A DNA stretch of 64,000 bases from Sphingobacterium sp. HMA12 (GTDB taxonomy: Bacteria > Bacteroidota > Bacteroidia > Sphingobacteriales > Sphingobacteriaceae): NCBI RefSeq assembly GCF_002933815.1, contig NZ_BEYR01000001.1:3125091-3189090 (forward strand). The letters are read 5' to 3'. A program made the translations under genes and the position numbers. The stretch's first letter is position 1; every line of letters begins with the position of its first letter. Below, piece after piece: positions 18,357 to 27,721 of the stretch. Below the pieces are notes generated by a model, which was not told where the DNA came from, made no database searches, and saw only the letters and a program-made list of their open reading frames with translations.

Positions 18357-19375
18357 TTTTGTTTCTGGCAAGACTTGCGTTCAACGATTTCGACGTCCAA
18401 CATGACTTGTTGTTCACTGGACGGTTTCCCTTGTAATTGTTCGAGCAATACCCTTACGGCTTCCTTTCCGATCATGGACAAGGGCTGCTTCACATAACTT
18501 ATCGGACAATAAAATAGGTCATAGGATTCACTCTCGTCAAAACAAAAGACCGCTAAATCATCCGGAATGGTAATATGCAGTTCATTGATAATCTTTAGGC
18601 CCATAATAGATAAGGTATTTGTTGAAAATAGAATCGCCTCTACCCCATGATCTGGTTGCAATAGCTCGATAAATTTTTCCCGAAAATAAGTCGTGTTATT
18701 AAATTCCACTTCGCACACCAGACTACTGTCTTCGGATTTTCCCTGATCTACCAGCGCCTGTAGATACCCGCGATACCGATCCTCCGTATGTTGCAACTGG
18801 TTTTTATAACAAACATAGGCAACTTTGGTATGCCCCTGGTTCAGCAATGCCTGTGTTGCTTGATAAGTCGCATTAAAATTATCGACCACCACGTAACTAG
18901 TTTCCAAATCCTTAAAGTAACGGTCGATAAGCACAAAAGGAATATTCGCTGTTTTCAGATACTCCAATTGCGACGCTGTCCCTTCGGCCGGAGCAATTAT
19001 AAACCCATCAATCTGTCGATTAACAAAGGTATCAATCAACCGTTGCGAGTTTTCCAGGTTCTCATCGGAACTTCCAAAAAGTACGCTATAACCATATTTT
19101 TTGGCTTCATCCTCAATCGCCCGAGCGAGATTCCCGAAAAAAGGATTGGAAATATCCGCAACCAATAACCCGATTGCCTGCGACTTACCGCTTTTCAAAC
19201 TTTTCGCAATCTGGTTGGGTTGATAGTTCATTTCTTTTGCCATCTCCCGTATACGCTTTGCCGTGTCCTTATTTACCCTTGTCTGTTCGTCTTTATCATT
19301 CAATACATAAGACACCAATGCCGTAGAAACACCTACCGCCTCTGCGATATCCTTCAGTGAGATCTTCTTGCTCAT
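18353..19375 (-). CDS. LacI-family transcriptional regulator
   Basis: The 340-residue protein has the LacI helix-turn-helix and hinge at its N-terminus (SLKDIAEAVGVSTALVSYVLN, then NYQPNQIAKSLK). A periplasmic-binding-like sensor domain follows (IGLLVADISNPFFGNLARAIE). It is probably a repressor released by a sugar from this locus. Three TTAATCG(T/A)TTAA sites, one before susC and two before the GH172 gene, are likely operators, so it would control both promoters and its own expression. Its stop overlaps the start of the next gene. Confidence 0.93.
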   Translation of the reverse strand: MSKKISLKDIAEAVGVSTALVSYVLNDKDEQTRVNKDTAKRIREMAKEMNYQPNQIAKSLKSGKSQAIGLLVADISNPFFGNLARAIEDEAKKYGYSVLFGSSDENLENSQRLIDTFVNRQIDGFIIAPAEGTASQLEYLKTANIPFVLIDRYFKDLETSYVVVDNFNATYQATQALLNQGHTKVAYVCYKNQLQHTEDRYRGYLQALVDQGKSEDSSLVCEVEFNNTTYFREKFIELLQPDHGVEAILFSTNTLSIMGLKIINELHITIPDDLAVFCFDESESYDLFYCPISYVKQPLSMIGKEAVRVLLEQLQGKPSSEQQVMLDVEIVERKSCQKQK

Positions 19376-19416
19376 ATTATTTTTTTAAACTAAATGCTGT
19401 GATCATCATTAACAGG

Positions 19417-19971
19417 CTAATTCCAATGCACTTTAATAAACTGCATTGCTTTCACGATATGATCACTTATCGTGGATGGTGAAATATGCAATAGTTCGCT
19501 TACTTCTTCATAAGTTCTTCGCTCCAATTTGCACAGTTCAAATACCTGCCTTCTTCGCGGGGGTAATTTATTGATAATTCCTTCTAATTTAGAAAATTTG
19601 TCTTCATGGAATATACATTCCACATCTATTTGATCCACCGCATTCACAAAATCACGATAGATGAGGGTAAAACCATGCTCCCGTTTTTGCCTACGGTAGT
19701 GATCCATAATTAAATTCCGACCGATCTGAAACAGATAGCTCTTCAATGATTTTTCTGTTTTGATCGTATCCCGCAACTGCCAGGTCTTCAAAAAAACATC
19801 CTGAAGAATATCCTCTGCTGTCTCTTGAAAATTGAGTAGAAACATAAACTTTTTATACAAAGTCCCTTGATAAGTCGTATAGACCAGATTAAATGTATCA
19901 TGATCCAAAACACCCTGCAGCCCACCCGTGCGGACCTGTTTTTGCGCTATTGCTTCCATGCTAAAATACAT
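19417..19971 (-). CDS. ECF-type RNA polymerase sigma factor without anti-sigma
   Basis: The 184-residue protein has sigma region 2 (ETAEDILQDVFLKTWQ, KSYLFQIGRNLIMDHYRRQ) and region 4 (KLPPRRRQVFELCKLERRTYEEVSELL, STISDHIVKAM). It resembles FecI-like sigma factors of Bacteroidota. The usual neighbouring FecR-like anti-sigma gene is absent; the gene lies between the sugar kinase (TAATG overlap) and lacI. It may add a layer of activation to a glycan locus or act elsewhere. An alternative start at Met5 is possible. Confidence 0.88.
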   Translation of the reverse strand: MYFSMEAIAQKQVRTGGLQGVLDHDTFNLVYTTYQGTLYKKFMFLLNFQETAEDILQDVFLKTWQLRDTIKTEKSLKSYLFQIGRNLIMDHYRRQKREHGFTLIYRDFVNAVDQIDVECIFHEDKFSKLEGIINKLPPRRRQVFELCKLERRTYEEVSELLHISPSTISDHIVKAMQFIKVHWN

Positions 19972-21635
19972 TAAGTCAACACTTTGTTATCACGATCATT
20001 TTGCACAGCGCCATACCGTAAATACTGTGCATACCGATGATCAAAATGCGCCTTATATTCAGACCTAGGCTGTACAATTTCCTTATCTCCCTTTCCCATA
20101 CGGGCTGCCGCTTCTTCGATCGTGTCGTAACTGTTACTAACGACCGCGGCAAACATACAAGCGCCCAACGCACAGACCTGTTCTGTAGCAGCGATATGTA
20201 TCGGGCGATTTAAGATATCGGCCATCATCTGCATGGCGAAGGGAGATTTACTGGCGATTCCGCCGATTGCATTGATCCCTTCCACTCTTATCCCTTCACT
20301 TTCGATACGTTCCATAATCGCCCGCGAACCGAAACAAGTAGCCTCGACCAAGGCGCTAAAAATAGCAGGTGCTGTTGTGCCTAAGGAGAGCCCCCCGATC
20401 AGACCTTTCAACCTCGGTGCAGCATCTGGCGTTCTTCGGCCATTAAACCAATCCAAGGCAAAAGGGGCGTCAATATGCAGTGGTAATTGTGCAGCCGAAC
20501 GATTGAGTTCCTTCAGCAGCTCATCTTCCAGACGTTCATAGACTGCACTGAAATCAGCAGAAGTATTTAATTTTGCCGGCCATAGCAACAAATCTTTAAA
20601 CCAGGAAAATACATCTCCAAAAGCTGACTGCCCAGCTTCAAGTCCCACCATACCAGGGATGATGGAATCTTCTACCTGACCACAGATTCCCTCCACAAAG
20701 ACATCTTTCATCTCCGCTTTGGGCACGACCATCATGTCGCAGGTCGATGTGCCGATGACTTTGCTGATATAATAAGGCTTTATTTCTCCACCTACAGCCC
20801 CTACATGTGCATCGATGGACCCAATACCGATCTGTACATCGGTAGACAAGCCCAATTGCTCGGCCCATGGCGCACAGAGATATCCCGCAGATTCAACGGC
20901 TGTATATACCCGGTCACCGAATCGCTTGGCATAGGTCCCTAACATGGGATCGATCGCATTAAAAAAATCGGCACCTGGCAAGCCATTAAAGGCCGGCGAC
21001 CATAAGGCTTTATGACCTGCCGCACATACATTCCTTTTAATCTGATTGGCATCATTTCCACCTGTCAGCAAAAAAGGCATCCAGTCACTATGCTCAACCC
21101 AGGTATAACATGCTTCCCTAACCTCCGGATCAACACGCAATACATGTAATAATTTTGCCCAATACCATTCCGAAGAATAGATTCCACCTACGTATTTTAA
21201 GTATCCCCGATGATCATTCTTTCCTATGGTATTAATTTCCGCCGCCTCTTGTATAGCGGTATGATCCTTCCATAGCACAAACATTGCATTGGGATTGTCC
21301 TTAAATGTATCAAGAAGAGCCAGTGCTGTCCCCTGCGCATTGACAGCTACTGGAGTTGATCCCGTCATGGCCATAGATATGGCACTGATATTTTGTTTGA
21401 TCTCCGGATCCACTGCTTCCAGACAGTTTTTAACCGCTGAGGTCAACCCTTCTATATAATCCAACGGATGTTGACGGAATTGACTGCTCCCGGCGTCACA
21501 GTATAAGCCATTATGCCAACGTTCATATGAACAGATGGATGCAGAAAGGATCTTTCCGGTGACTGTATCCATCAACATCGCCCTGACAGAGTCTGTCCCA
21601 AAATCCACTCCAATAACATATTTATTCTTACTCAT
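19971..21635 (-). CDS. FGGY-family carbohydrate kinase, ribulokinase type
   Basis: The 554-residue protein has the ribulokinase N-terminus YVIGVDFGTDSVRAMLMD and the C-terminal ATP-site signature GINAIGGIASKSPFAMQMMADIL. Its length matches AraB-type ribulokinases (about 550) rather than FucK (about 480). Family members phosphorylate ribulose at C5. Beside fucI, which also isomerises D-arabinose, it would convert D-ribulose to D-ribulose 5-phosphate, so no aldolase is needed and none is seen in the locus. L-fuculose or L-ribulose as substrate cannot be excluded. An AGGAG motif lies about 10 nt before the ATG. Confidence 0.88.
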   Translation of the reverse strand: MSKNKYVIGVDFGTDSVRAMLMDTVTGKILSASICSYERWHNGLYCDAGSSQFRQHPLDYIEGLTSAVKNCLEAVDPEIKQNISAISMAMTGSTPVAVNAQGTALALLDTFKDNPNAMFVLWKDHTAIQEAAEINTIGKNDHRGYLKYVGGIYSSEWYWAKLLHVLRVDPEVREACYTWVEHSDWMPFLLTGGNDANQIKRNVCAAGHKALWSPAFNGLPGADFFNAIDPMLGTYAKRFGDRVYTAVESAGYLCAPWAEQLGLSTDVQIGIGSIDAHVGAVGGEIKPYYISKVIGTSTCDMMVVPKAEMKDVFVEGICGQVEDSIIPGMVGLEAGQSAFGDVFSWFKDLLLWPAKLNTSADFSAVYERLEDELLKELNRSAAQLPLHIDAPFALDWFNGRRTPDAAPRLKGLIGGLSLGTTAPAIFSALVEATCFGSRAIMERIESEGIRVEGINAIGGIASKSPFAMQMMADILNRPIHIAATEQVCALGACMFAAVVSNSYDTIEEAAARMGKGDKEIVQPRSEYKAHFDHRYAQYLRYGAVQNDRDNKVLT

Positions 21636-21652
21636 ATTGCTGTTCTCCTGAT

Positions 21653-22999
21653 TTAATGGGACACGCCCACAGTGATCTGTTCGGTTTTAAGTTTTCGCTT
21701 CATCCAAAATCCATAAAACGCGATAAATAAATAACATAATAACGGTATAAAGAAACCAACGGCCATCTTGGAATGGTCAGAGATCAGTCCCATGACAGGC
21801 GGACAGAAAGCGCCCCCAGCGACAGCCATTACTAAGAATGAAGAAGCTTTTTTCGTCAATGTACCAAGATCTTGAATCCCGAGGGCAAAGATCGTAGGAA
21901 ACATGATGGACATAAAAAAATAGGTCGTGAACAGACTGAAGACCGAAAGCCATCCGATATCAGCGATGACGACCGTGACCAACACACAATTGGCAACAGC
22001 ATACCACATCAAGAGCTTTCGCGGGCTAATAAATCGCATGAAATAGGAGCCCGTAAGACGGCCAATCCAGAATGCCCCCATCCCACCGAAAGCGAGTAGA
22101 ATCGAAGCCGCCTGTTCGTTATTTTTGGGCATAAAAAATTCACCAAAATAGCCCAAATGTCCCATAATATGACCAATAGGTGTTTGTAGATCATGAACTG
22201 CGTCGATGACATAATTGATAAAAAACGAGTTCGTACCCGTCTGTGCAGCGACATATAAGAATTGTGCGGCAACGGCCAGCATAAAAGCCGGATGCTGTAA
22301 TAGCTTTCGCAACGGCGGATTTTCCTCCCCATCTGTACCGGGCTCCTCTTTGACTTCTGGCAACTTGATGACCATGAAAATAAGCAGAACCACCACCACG
22401 ATACTACCAATCATCATATAGGGTGTCACTAATGAATCAAACTTATCGTGTTCACCTGTTGACTCGATCCCAAAAACGAAAAGTCCACCGATCAAGGGTC
22501 CCAAGATCCAACCAAGTCCATTGAACGATTGCGAGATATTGATTCGTCGTGCCGCTCCGGCTTTATTGCCCAATACGGTTGAATAGGGATTGGCAGCAGT
22601 CTCCAAAAAGGTAAGTCCACAAGCCAGGACAAACAACGCGATCAAAAATGGAATAAATGCCCCCAGAGCGGCAGCTGGATAAAACATAAAAGCACCGATG
22701 GCGAAAATCGCCAAGCCAAGTATAATGCCTTTCTGATAGCCATATCGTTTAATGAATATCCCGGCTGGCAGCGCCATGGCCAAATAACCAATATAAAGAG
22801 AAAATTGTACAAAGCCTGATTGTGCTTTACTGACATGTAAAAGATCCTGAAAATGCTTATCTAAAACATCTAAAAAACCGTGGGCAAATCCCCATAAGAG
22901 AAACAGGCTACAAATAAAAATGAACGGCACAAGATAATTCACGCCCTGCTCATTGACAAAGAGGGATCTTTTCTTTTTTCCAGGGTCTACATTGTTCAT
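21653..22999 (-). CDS. FHS-family sugar:H+ symporter (FucP-like), locus 1
   Basis: The 448-residue MFS protein has about 12 helices and the FucP-family markers FLLWGFAHGFLDVLDKHFQ, FLETAANPYSTVLG and SQSFNGLGWILGPLIGG. E. coli FucP carries L-fucose, L-galactose and D-arabinose, so a D-arabinose role is compatible with the FucI-kinase context. It lies between fucI (30 bp) and the kinase (17 bp). A second FHS permease at 34746-36011 belongs to the L-fucose operon. Confidence 0.9.
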   Translation of the reverse strand: MNNVDPGKKKRSLFVNEQGVNYLVPFIFICSLFLLWGFAHGFLDVLDKHFQDLLHVSKAQSGFVQFSLYIGYLAMALPAGIFIKRYGYQKGIILGLAIFAIGAFMFYPAAALGAFIPFLIALFVLACGLTFLETAANPYSTVLGNKAGAARRINISQSFNGLGWILGPLIGGLFVFGIESTGEHDKFDSLVTPYMMIGSIVVVVLLIFMVIKLPEVKEEPGTDGEENPPLRKLLQHPAFMLAVAAQFLYVAAQTGTNSFFINYVIDAVHDLQTPIGHIMGHLGYFGEFFMPKNNEQAASILLAFGGMGAFWIGRLTGSYFMRFISPRKLLMWYAVANCVLVTVVIADIGWLSVFSLFTTYFFMSIMFPTIFALGIQDLGTLTKKASSFLVMAVAGGAFCPPVMGLISDHSKMAVGFFIPLLCYLFIAFYGFWMKRKLKTEQITVGVSH

Positions 23000-23029
23000 G
23001 GTGATAACAATTTTATTGATGTTTAAATC

Positions 23030-24793
23030 TTATTTATACAATGGCCCATATACCCGGCATGCACTATAATCGCTTCCTTCCCTGTCCATTCCAAAAGCTC
23101 CCCATGCCGATGGTCGAAAAATATCGTCTTGAGCGATATTATGCATATTGACCGGAATCCGTAACATGGCAGCCAATGTAATCAGATCGGCACCGATATG
23201 TCCATAACTGATGGCGCCGTGATTGGAACCCCAATTGGCCATAACGGCATACACCGTGGAAAAATTAGCATCATTGGTCAAGCGAGGTACAAACCAGGTT
23301 GTCGGCCAGATTTTATCGGTACGTTCATCGAGCGTACGATGCACTTCTTCGGGCAATGCTATGGTCCATCCCTCGGCAATCTGCAATACCGGTCCAAGTC
23401 CTTTCACAAGATTGAGTCGGCACATAGTTACCGGCATTCCACCTTCGGTGACAAACTTAGATGAAAAACCGCCGCCCCGCATATAATCTCGGTTGGAGGG
23501 ATAAAATGTCGTGGCCTTGAGGCAGGCATCAACTTCCTGATCCGAAATCTCCCAATGGGGTTTCATCACGGGTTTGTCACCAATACGCTGCTTACCCGTG
23601 CCGTCAAGGGTTGCCGATCCTGAATTGATCAGATGCAAGAAACCATCGGCAGCCCTTCCTTCTGGCTTCCAGCCCGACACGCGCGCTACGGCTTCCGGAC
23701 TCCAATAGGTACGAACATCAGCAAAAATCTGTGCCGTATTGGTCAATAAATAATTAAATAGCATGGACACTCCGTTCAAGGCATCATTTTCTGTAGCGAC
23801 GAGATACGGCGCCCGTATACCATTCCAATCGAAAGACGAATTCAATAGGGCCTCCGAGAAATCACCATCCGGTAAGAAATCTGTCCACTGCCGTTGTCCC
23901 TGAAATCCCGCCAAAAGGGCATGATGACCTTGTGCTTCCTCGCCAAATCCCTGATCGACAAGCCTTGGATTGCCGATCATCAGATCACGCATAATCATCG
24001 TCATCTTGACAACGAACTCCCAATCCTGATCTTTCTCCTGACGGTTTTTGATGTTCTTTTCCCGATTAAAATCTTCACCTTCGTGACAATGTTCACGTGT
24101 CCACTTCAACGCCAGTTTATATTCCTCCCGATCGAAGATATTTTGTTGTATCCTGCGCAGGATTTCTGAGGAGTCCACATATTCATTACGCATACCCAGA
24201 TAACTTTGAAAAAAATCTGCGTCTACAATAGATCCGGCTATTCCCATCGAAACAGAACCGATAGCCAAGTAGGACTTACCCCGCATGATAGCCACAGCTA
24301 ATCCTGCTCGCGCAAACGCGAGCAGTTTTTCACGTACGTCTTCGGGTATATGCTGGTCTCCCATATCCTGTACGTCCTTGCCATAGATCCCAAAGGCCGG
24401 TAGCCCCTTCTGGTTATGGGCGGCCAAGGTTGCCGCCAAGTATACTGCTCCCGGTCTTTCGGTACCGTTAAAGCCCCAAATAGCTTTGGGCAGCAGGGGG
24501 TTCATATCCATTGTTTCAGAACCATAACACCAGCATGGTGTCACAGAAAGTGATACACCTACATTTTCGCGTTCAAACTTCTCGGCACAATGTGCCGCTT
24601 CTTGCACCCCGCCGATACAGCTATCTGCGATCACACAGGCCACCGGCGTTCCGTCAGGATACCGCAGTTCGGTTTGAAATAGAGCAACAACAGCCTTGGC
24701 CATATTCATTGTTGTCTCTTCCAAGGACTCTCGGATGCCCCCCAACCGGCCATCTATGATCGGGCGAATACCAATTTTAGGATATGTTTTCAT
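23030..24793 (-). CDS. fucI: L-fucose/D-arabinose isomerase
   Basis: The 587-residue protein closely follows FucI from start to end: [86 protein letters not shown] and [20 protein letters not shown]. The length is normal. FucI is a Mn2+-dependent ketol isomerase for L-fucose to L-fuculose and D-arabinose to D-ribulose. It starts 5 bp after the preceding lipoprotein gene. The ribulokinase-type partner and GH172 gene favour D-arabinose here. Confidence 0.96.
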   Translation of the reverse strand: MKTYPKIGIRPIIDGRLGGIRESLEETTMNMAKAVVALFQTELRYPDGTPVACVIADSCIGGVQEAAHCAEKFERENVGVSLSVTPCWCYGSETMDMNPLLPKAIWGFNGTERPGAVYLAATLAAHNQKGLPAFGIYGKDVQDMGDQHIPEDVREKLLAFARAGLAVAIMRGKSYLAIGSVSMGIAGSIVDADFFQSYLGMRNEYVDSSEILRRIQQNIFDREEYKLALKWTREHCHEGEDFNREKNIKNRQEKDQDWEFVVKMTMIMRDLMIGNPRLVDQGFGEEAQGHHALLAGFQGQRQWTDFLPDGDFSEALLNSSFDWNGIRAPYLVATENDALNGVSMLFNYLLTNTAQIFADVRTYWSPEAVARVSGWKPEGRAADGFLHLINSGSATLDGTGKQRIGDKPVMKPHWEISDQEVDACLKATTFYPSNRDYMRGGGFSSKFVTEGGMPVTMCRLNLVKGLGPVLQIAEGWTIALPEEVHRTLDERTDKIWPTTWFVPRLTNDANFSTVYAVMANWGSNHGAISYGHIGADLITLAAMLRIPVNMHNIAQDDIFRPSAWGAFGMDREGSDYSACRVYGPLYK

Positions 24794-24798
24794 ATTTA

Positions 24799-26037
24799 TT
24801 ACTTTTTAGGTTGACCAAAAATTGTTGAAACACGTGCTAAGGACGTTCCCAATACCTTCTCAGCTATCGTATTCAATTGTGTTTTATCGCCTGTAAAATG
24901 AAAGACGCTATGACTGTGCACAATCTGTTCATTGGGCGGAATAAAAGCCGCAGGAGAGACACTTTCGATTTCATAAAAAGGCCCCATTTGCGTACCATCT
25001 GCCAATGGACCGTCATTATAGGCATTCATTGCATCACCTAGGAAAGGGTCTTTTTTTGTCGTCCATTCCTGGTTGAGATAGGTGGCGCCATTGGCTACAT
25101 CAAAAAATGTGATGGTAAGCACACCTTCATCGGCAGCGTAACTCCCCGCGATGGGCTTCGCACGATGTGGCGGTATCCCCAGTTTGCCCCTGGACAAACC
25201 ATCGGCTTTAAAGTATAATATGCCTTTTTCCATGGCAATACGGTCGGACTGAATCTCACCAAAGTAGTCTGTTGTGGCCACTTTCCCAGTAGCATCCTCT
25301 TTATAGGGGATTAAAATCACTGTTTCAGGGCTAGGTGTAAACATATCCAAACTCCATATGCAGGGTGCTCCGGTCTTTTTATTCCAGCTAAAATCTCCTG
25401 TATTGCGCAAGCTATTGGTGGTTTTGAAGCCAACAGATTTCACCTGATCCCCCAATGCAACGGAAAGCATTTGCTCAATTTCTTTACGTTCCAATATCTC
25501 GACCTGACGATTGACGTTTATTTTGAATTGCGTCCCGGCATAGTTTTGCAGTTCCATATCCTTGGCGAGTCGCACACTTTTCGTGGAGGACGAAATCAGA
25601 GACCAGCTTTCGTTGTCAATTGCTGCCGGAGTATGCCAGTTGTCAAATACCATCTCCTTATTGGGCGCAAAGAACAACGAAAAAGGACCTCCCTCCGGAC
25701 CCAACCATAGTCGATCTTCACCACCATAGGCATTCATGTGTGGATCAAGAGCTTTATCGAATGCTTTGTAGTTGATCCAGCCAAAGCTCCTTCCCTCCGC
25801 CCCCCCGGCTGTAGAAGTGAATACCTTACCTTGATATTTGGGAGAAACAATGAGTTGCGCATCAGTATCTGAAGCTGAGAGAACAATCAGCTCCTTATCC
25901 CATTTTTGAAGAAAAGTGAGGTCGTCAGCAAAATTAGATTTGCCTTTTTGTGTATGCCCCGGCTCCTTATTGTTTCCCTGACAGGCGGAGAACATAACTG
26001 AAAATATGATCATAGCGTTGAATAGTTTTATTTTCAT
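24799..26037 (-). CDS. Lipoprotein of unknown function in the glycan locus
   Basis: The 412-residue protein has a type II signal with lipobox VMFSAC (Cys near 19). It contains segments such as [34 protein letters not shown] and [15 protein letters not shown]. The pattern recalls large beta-sandwich proteins of the galactose-mutarotase-like type, but I cannot place it in a named family. It lies 11 bp after the GH172 gene and 5 bp before fucI, so its role should concern the same sugar, perhaps as an epimerase or binding protein. Confidence 0.65.
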   Translation of the reverse strand: MKIKLFNAMIIFSVMFSACQGNNKEPGHTQKGKSNFADDLTFLQKWDKELIVLSASDTDAQLIVSPKYQGKVFTSTAGGAEGRSFGWINYKAFDKALDPHMNAYGGEDRLWLGPEGGPFSLFFAPNKEMVFDNWHTPAAIDNESWSLISSSTKSVRLAKDMELQNYAGTQFKINVNRQVEILERKEIEQMLSVALGDQVKSVGFKTTNSLRNTGDFSWNKKTGAPCIWSLDMFTPSPETVILIPYKEDATGKVATTDYFGEIQSDRIAMEKGILYFKADGLSRGKLGIPPHRAKPIAGSYAADEGVLTITFFDVANGATYLNQEWTTKKDPFLGDAMNAYNDGPLADGTQMGPFYEIESVSPAAFIPPNEQIVHSHSVFHFTGDKTQLNTIAEKVLGTSLARVSTIFGQPKK

Positions 26038-26048
26038 GATCCTAAACT

Positions 26049-27197
26049 TTAGTTGATTTCTATCCCATTCTTTCCCGGAAGCGGTTTAAATTTCCCGTGA
26101 GGTTCAGTCTGATACCAGTAAGCGACTGAAATGATATCGGATTTCTGCGGTAGATATCGGTCTTCGGAACGCCAGCCCAGATCTTGAACCGTCACCTTTA
26201 GGTCGCCGTCAAAACGCACAGGATCTAGAATATGCCATCTATACATGCCAAATCGTTGCTGAGAATCATATATACCATCCGGCCGAATGACCTGATGTAG
26301 TCCCGCATATGGGGTAGTAAATTCCTGATAGCGTCGGGTTTCTTTATTTTCAAAATTGTACGATCCACAGAAATAATCTTCCAGCCCTGTCGTCACAATC
26401 GTTGCAAACTCTTTATCGCCATCGAGAAAGAACTTGACCTCACCTTCACCCCACCAACCAGTATTGTTAACTCCTACGGCTAAATAGGTTCCCACATAAT
26501 GTCCCTTACCCTTTACACCATCAAGAATGGTATGTAAAGAACCTTCGGTGGGATGGGATCTCCGGTATTGCGCATGAAAATAGGCTTCATCATTTGCGAC
26601 CTCAGTCTCAGCATAATTGACTTGATAATAGAGCACCATAGGATGAATGCTCACATTCTCCATAGTTATTTTACATTTTTTCCGAAAGGGCATTTGCCAA
26701 TAGGAATTAAATGCACTCCCCGGGTTGACGGTCATGGCCAGTGAATTTAAAGGCGCATATTTATTCCAGCCCATGCCGAAAAAAGCACCTACCGGAGCTT
26801 CAATTGAAGGCTCGGTCTCCCCGTCCCAATAAAACCTGATAATGGATTGACTCCAGTTTCCCGTAGGTGTCATCCAGATGTGCTGAATGATTCCCGATCC
26901 GTCTATTTCGGCCAGTGTAAAGGTCTCACCGGCACCGATATGAACATACGGATTAACTTTCCAGCCTACGCCCAATTCACGGGCGGCTCGGGAAGCATTT
27001 GCCTGGTTCCGCGCCCCCTCCTTTTCATTTGGGACAGCCATTCCACCTTTACCTTTTCCACCGCTAAAATTTTCAGGACTGATAGACCTGGTTTTAGCAT
27101 TCGATAGTTTGGATAGATTAGTCAGTCCAGCTGGATTTTGAGCAAAAGATGTATAACCGAACATGACTATACACCATAAAAACATGAATCTTTTCAT
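26049..27197 (-). CDS. GH172-type (DUF2961) secreted glycoside hydrolase
   Basis: The 382-residue protein has a signal peptide ending near SFAQ. The DUF2961 features follow: GSGIIQHIWMT, a Trp/Phe-rich first jelly roll, GEGEVKFFLDGDKEF and the hallmark TGLEDYFCGSYNF. DUF2961 proteins form family GH172, whose characterised members include difructose dianhydride hydrolases and exo-alpha-D-arabinofuranosidases from Dysgonomonas. Lying first in an operon with fucI and a ribulokinase, it most likely releases D-arabinose from D-arabinofuranosides, although a fructofuranosidase-type substrate is possible. Confidence 0.85.
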   Translation of the reverse strand: MKRFMFLWCIVMFGYTSFAQNPAGLTNLSKLSNAKTRSISPENFSGGKGKGGMAVPNEKEGARNQANASRAARELGVGWKVNPYVHIGAGETFTLAEIDGSGIIQHIWMTPTGNWSQSIIRFYWDGETEPSIEAPVGAFFGMGWNKYAPLNSLAMTVNPGSAFNSYWQMPFRKKCKITMENVSIHPMVLYYQVNYAETEVANDEAYFHAQYRRSHPTEGSLHTILDGVKGKGHYVGTYLAVGVNNTGWWGEGEVKFFLDGDKEFATIVTTGLEDYFCGSYNFENKETRRYQEFTTPYAGLHQVIRPDGIYDSQQRFGMYRWHILDPVRFDGDLKVTVQDLGWRSEDRYLPQKSDIISVAYWYQTEPHGKFKPLPGKNGIEIN

Positions 27198-27409
27198 ATG
27201 CTGTAATTAATTAGTTTTGGATGTCTATTTTCAACGGATTAAATGAATTCGATTTTCCCTATCAGCCAGATGAAAATTTTCTTTTTAAAAATTACATCCA
27301 ATTGCGTCCTAAAATTGAAATATTCAATATGAACGATTGCTCATCCATTTAATCGCTTTCTGGAACTTGTTTATATAATCAGTTATGTGGAATTAATTTT
27401 GTTTTTTGC

Positions 27410-27421
27410 TTAATCGTTTAA
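27410..27421. promoter_or_regulatory. LacI-type operator B upstream of GH172 gene
   Basis: TTAATCGTTTAA is identical to operator A. On the minus strand it directly follows a -7-like box, so a bound repressor would block initiation. Confidence 0.6.
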
Positions 27422-27497
27422 ACTAGAAAGGTAAAAAAAATGAAAGAATCCCGCAGCTTGTCTTAAGTTTATAATTATCAGTTATACAAGTATAAGC

Positions 27498-27509
27498 TTA
27501 ATCGATTAA
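27498..27509. promoter_or_regulatory. LacI-type operator C upstream of GH172 gene
   Basis: TTAATCGATTAA is a perfect palindrome with central CG, preceded by GC as in operator B. Its centre lies 88 bp from that of operator B, a spacing that would permit looping. Confidence 0.6.
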
Positions 27510-27633
27510 ATAAACAAATAAAAAATTGTATCTTTTTTGTTAACCTATAAATTATCAACATATTAACAGCGAAAACAGCACTATTTACGTGTTTTATGCG
27601 TTTCAGCTATGGCTTAGTTAATGGACATCAAAA

Positions 27634-27665
27634 ACAAAAAGCCGGAAGAGTAGTTCTTCCGGCTT
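27634..27665 (-). terminator. Terminator of the L-fucose operon
   Basis: AAGCCGGAAGA pairs with TCTTCCGGCTT around a 5-nt loop, followed by a T-rich tail on the minus strand. It lies 57 bp past the last gene. Confidence 0.82.
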
Positions 27666-27721
27666 GAAGGGCAAGGCCTTATTTTTTTATCACAGATAGG
27701 CTTTTTTCAATTTTCGCCTGG

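Larger units (their letters stand above)
27198..27721. other. Intergenic control region between the two sugar loci
   Basis: This 524-bp AT-rich stretch has no supported gene. It contains LacI-type operators B (27410-27421) and C (27498-27509), a weak -7-like TACCTTTC on the minus strand (27426-27433) directly upstream of operator B, and the terminator of the downstream L-fucose operon (27634-27665). Confidence 0.6.

Noticed and set aside
18357..18371. Upstream TTG start for the secreted unknown protein
   Set aside because: It would move the start into lacI and put five polar residues before a normal signal peptide; the ATGA overlap at 18356 is the better start.
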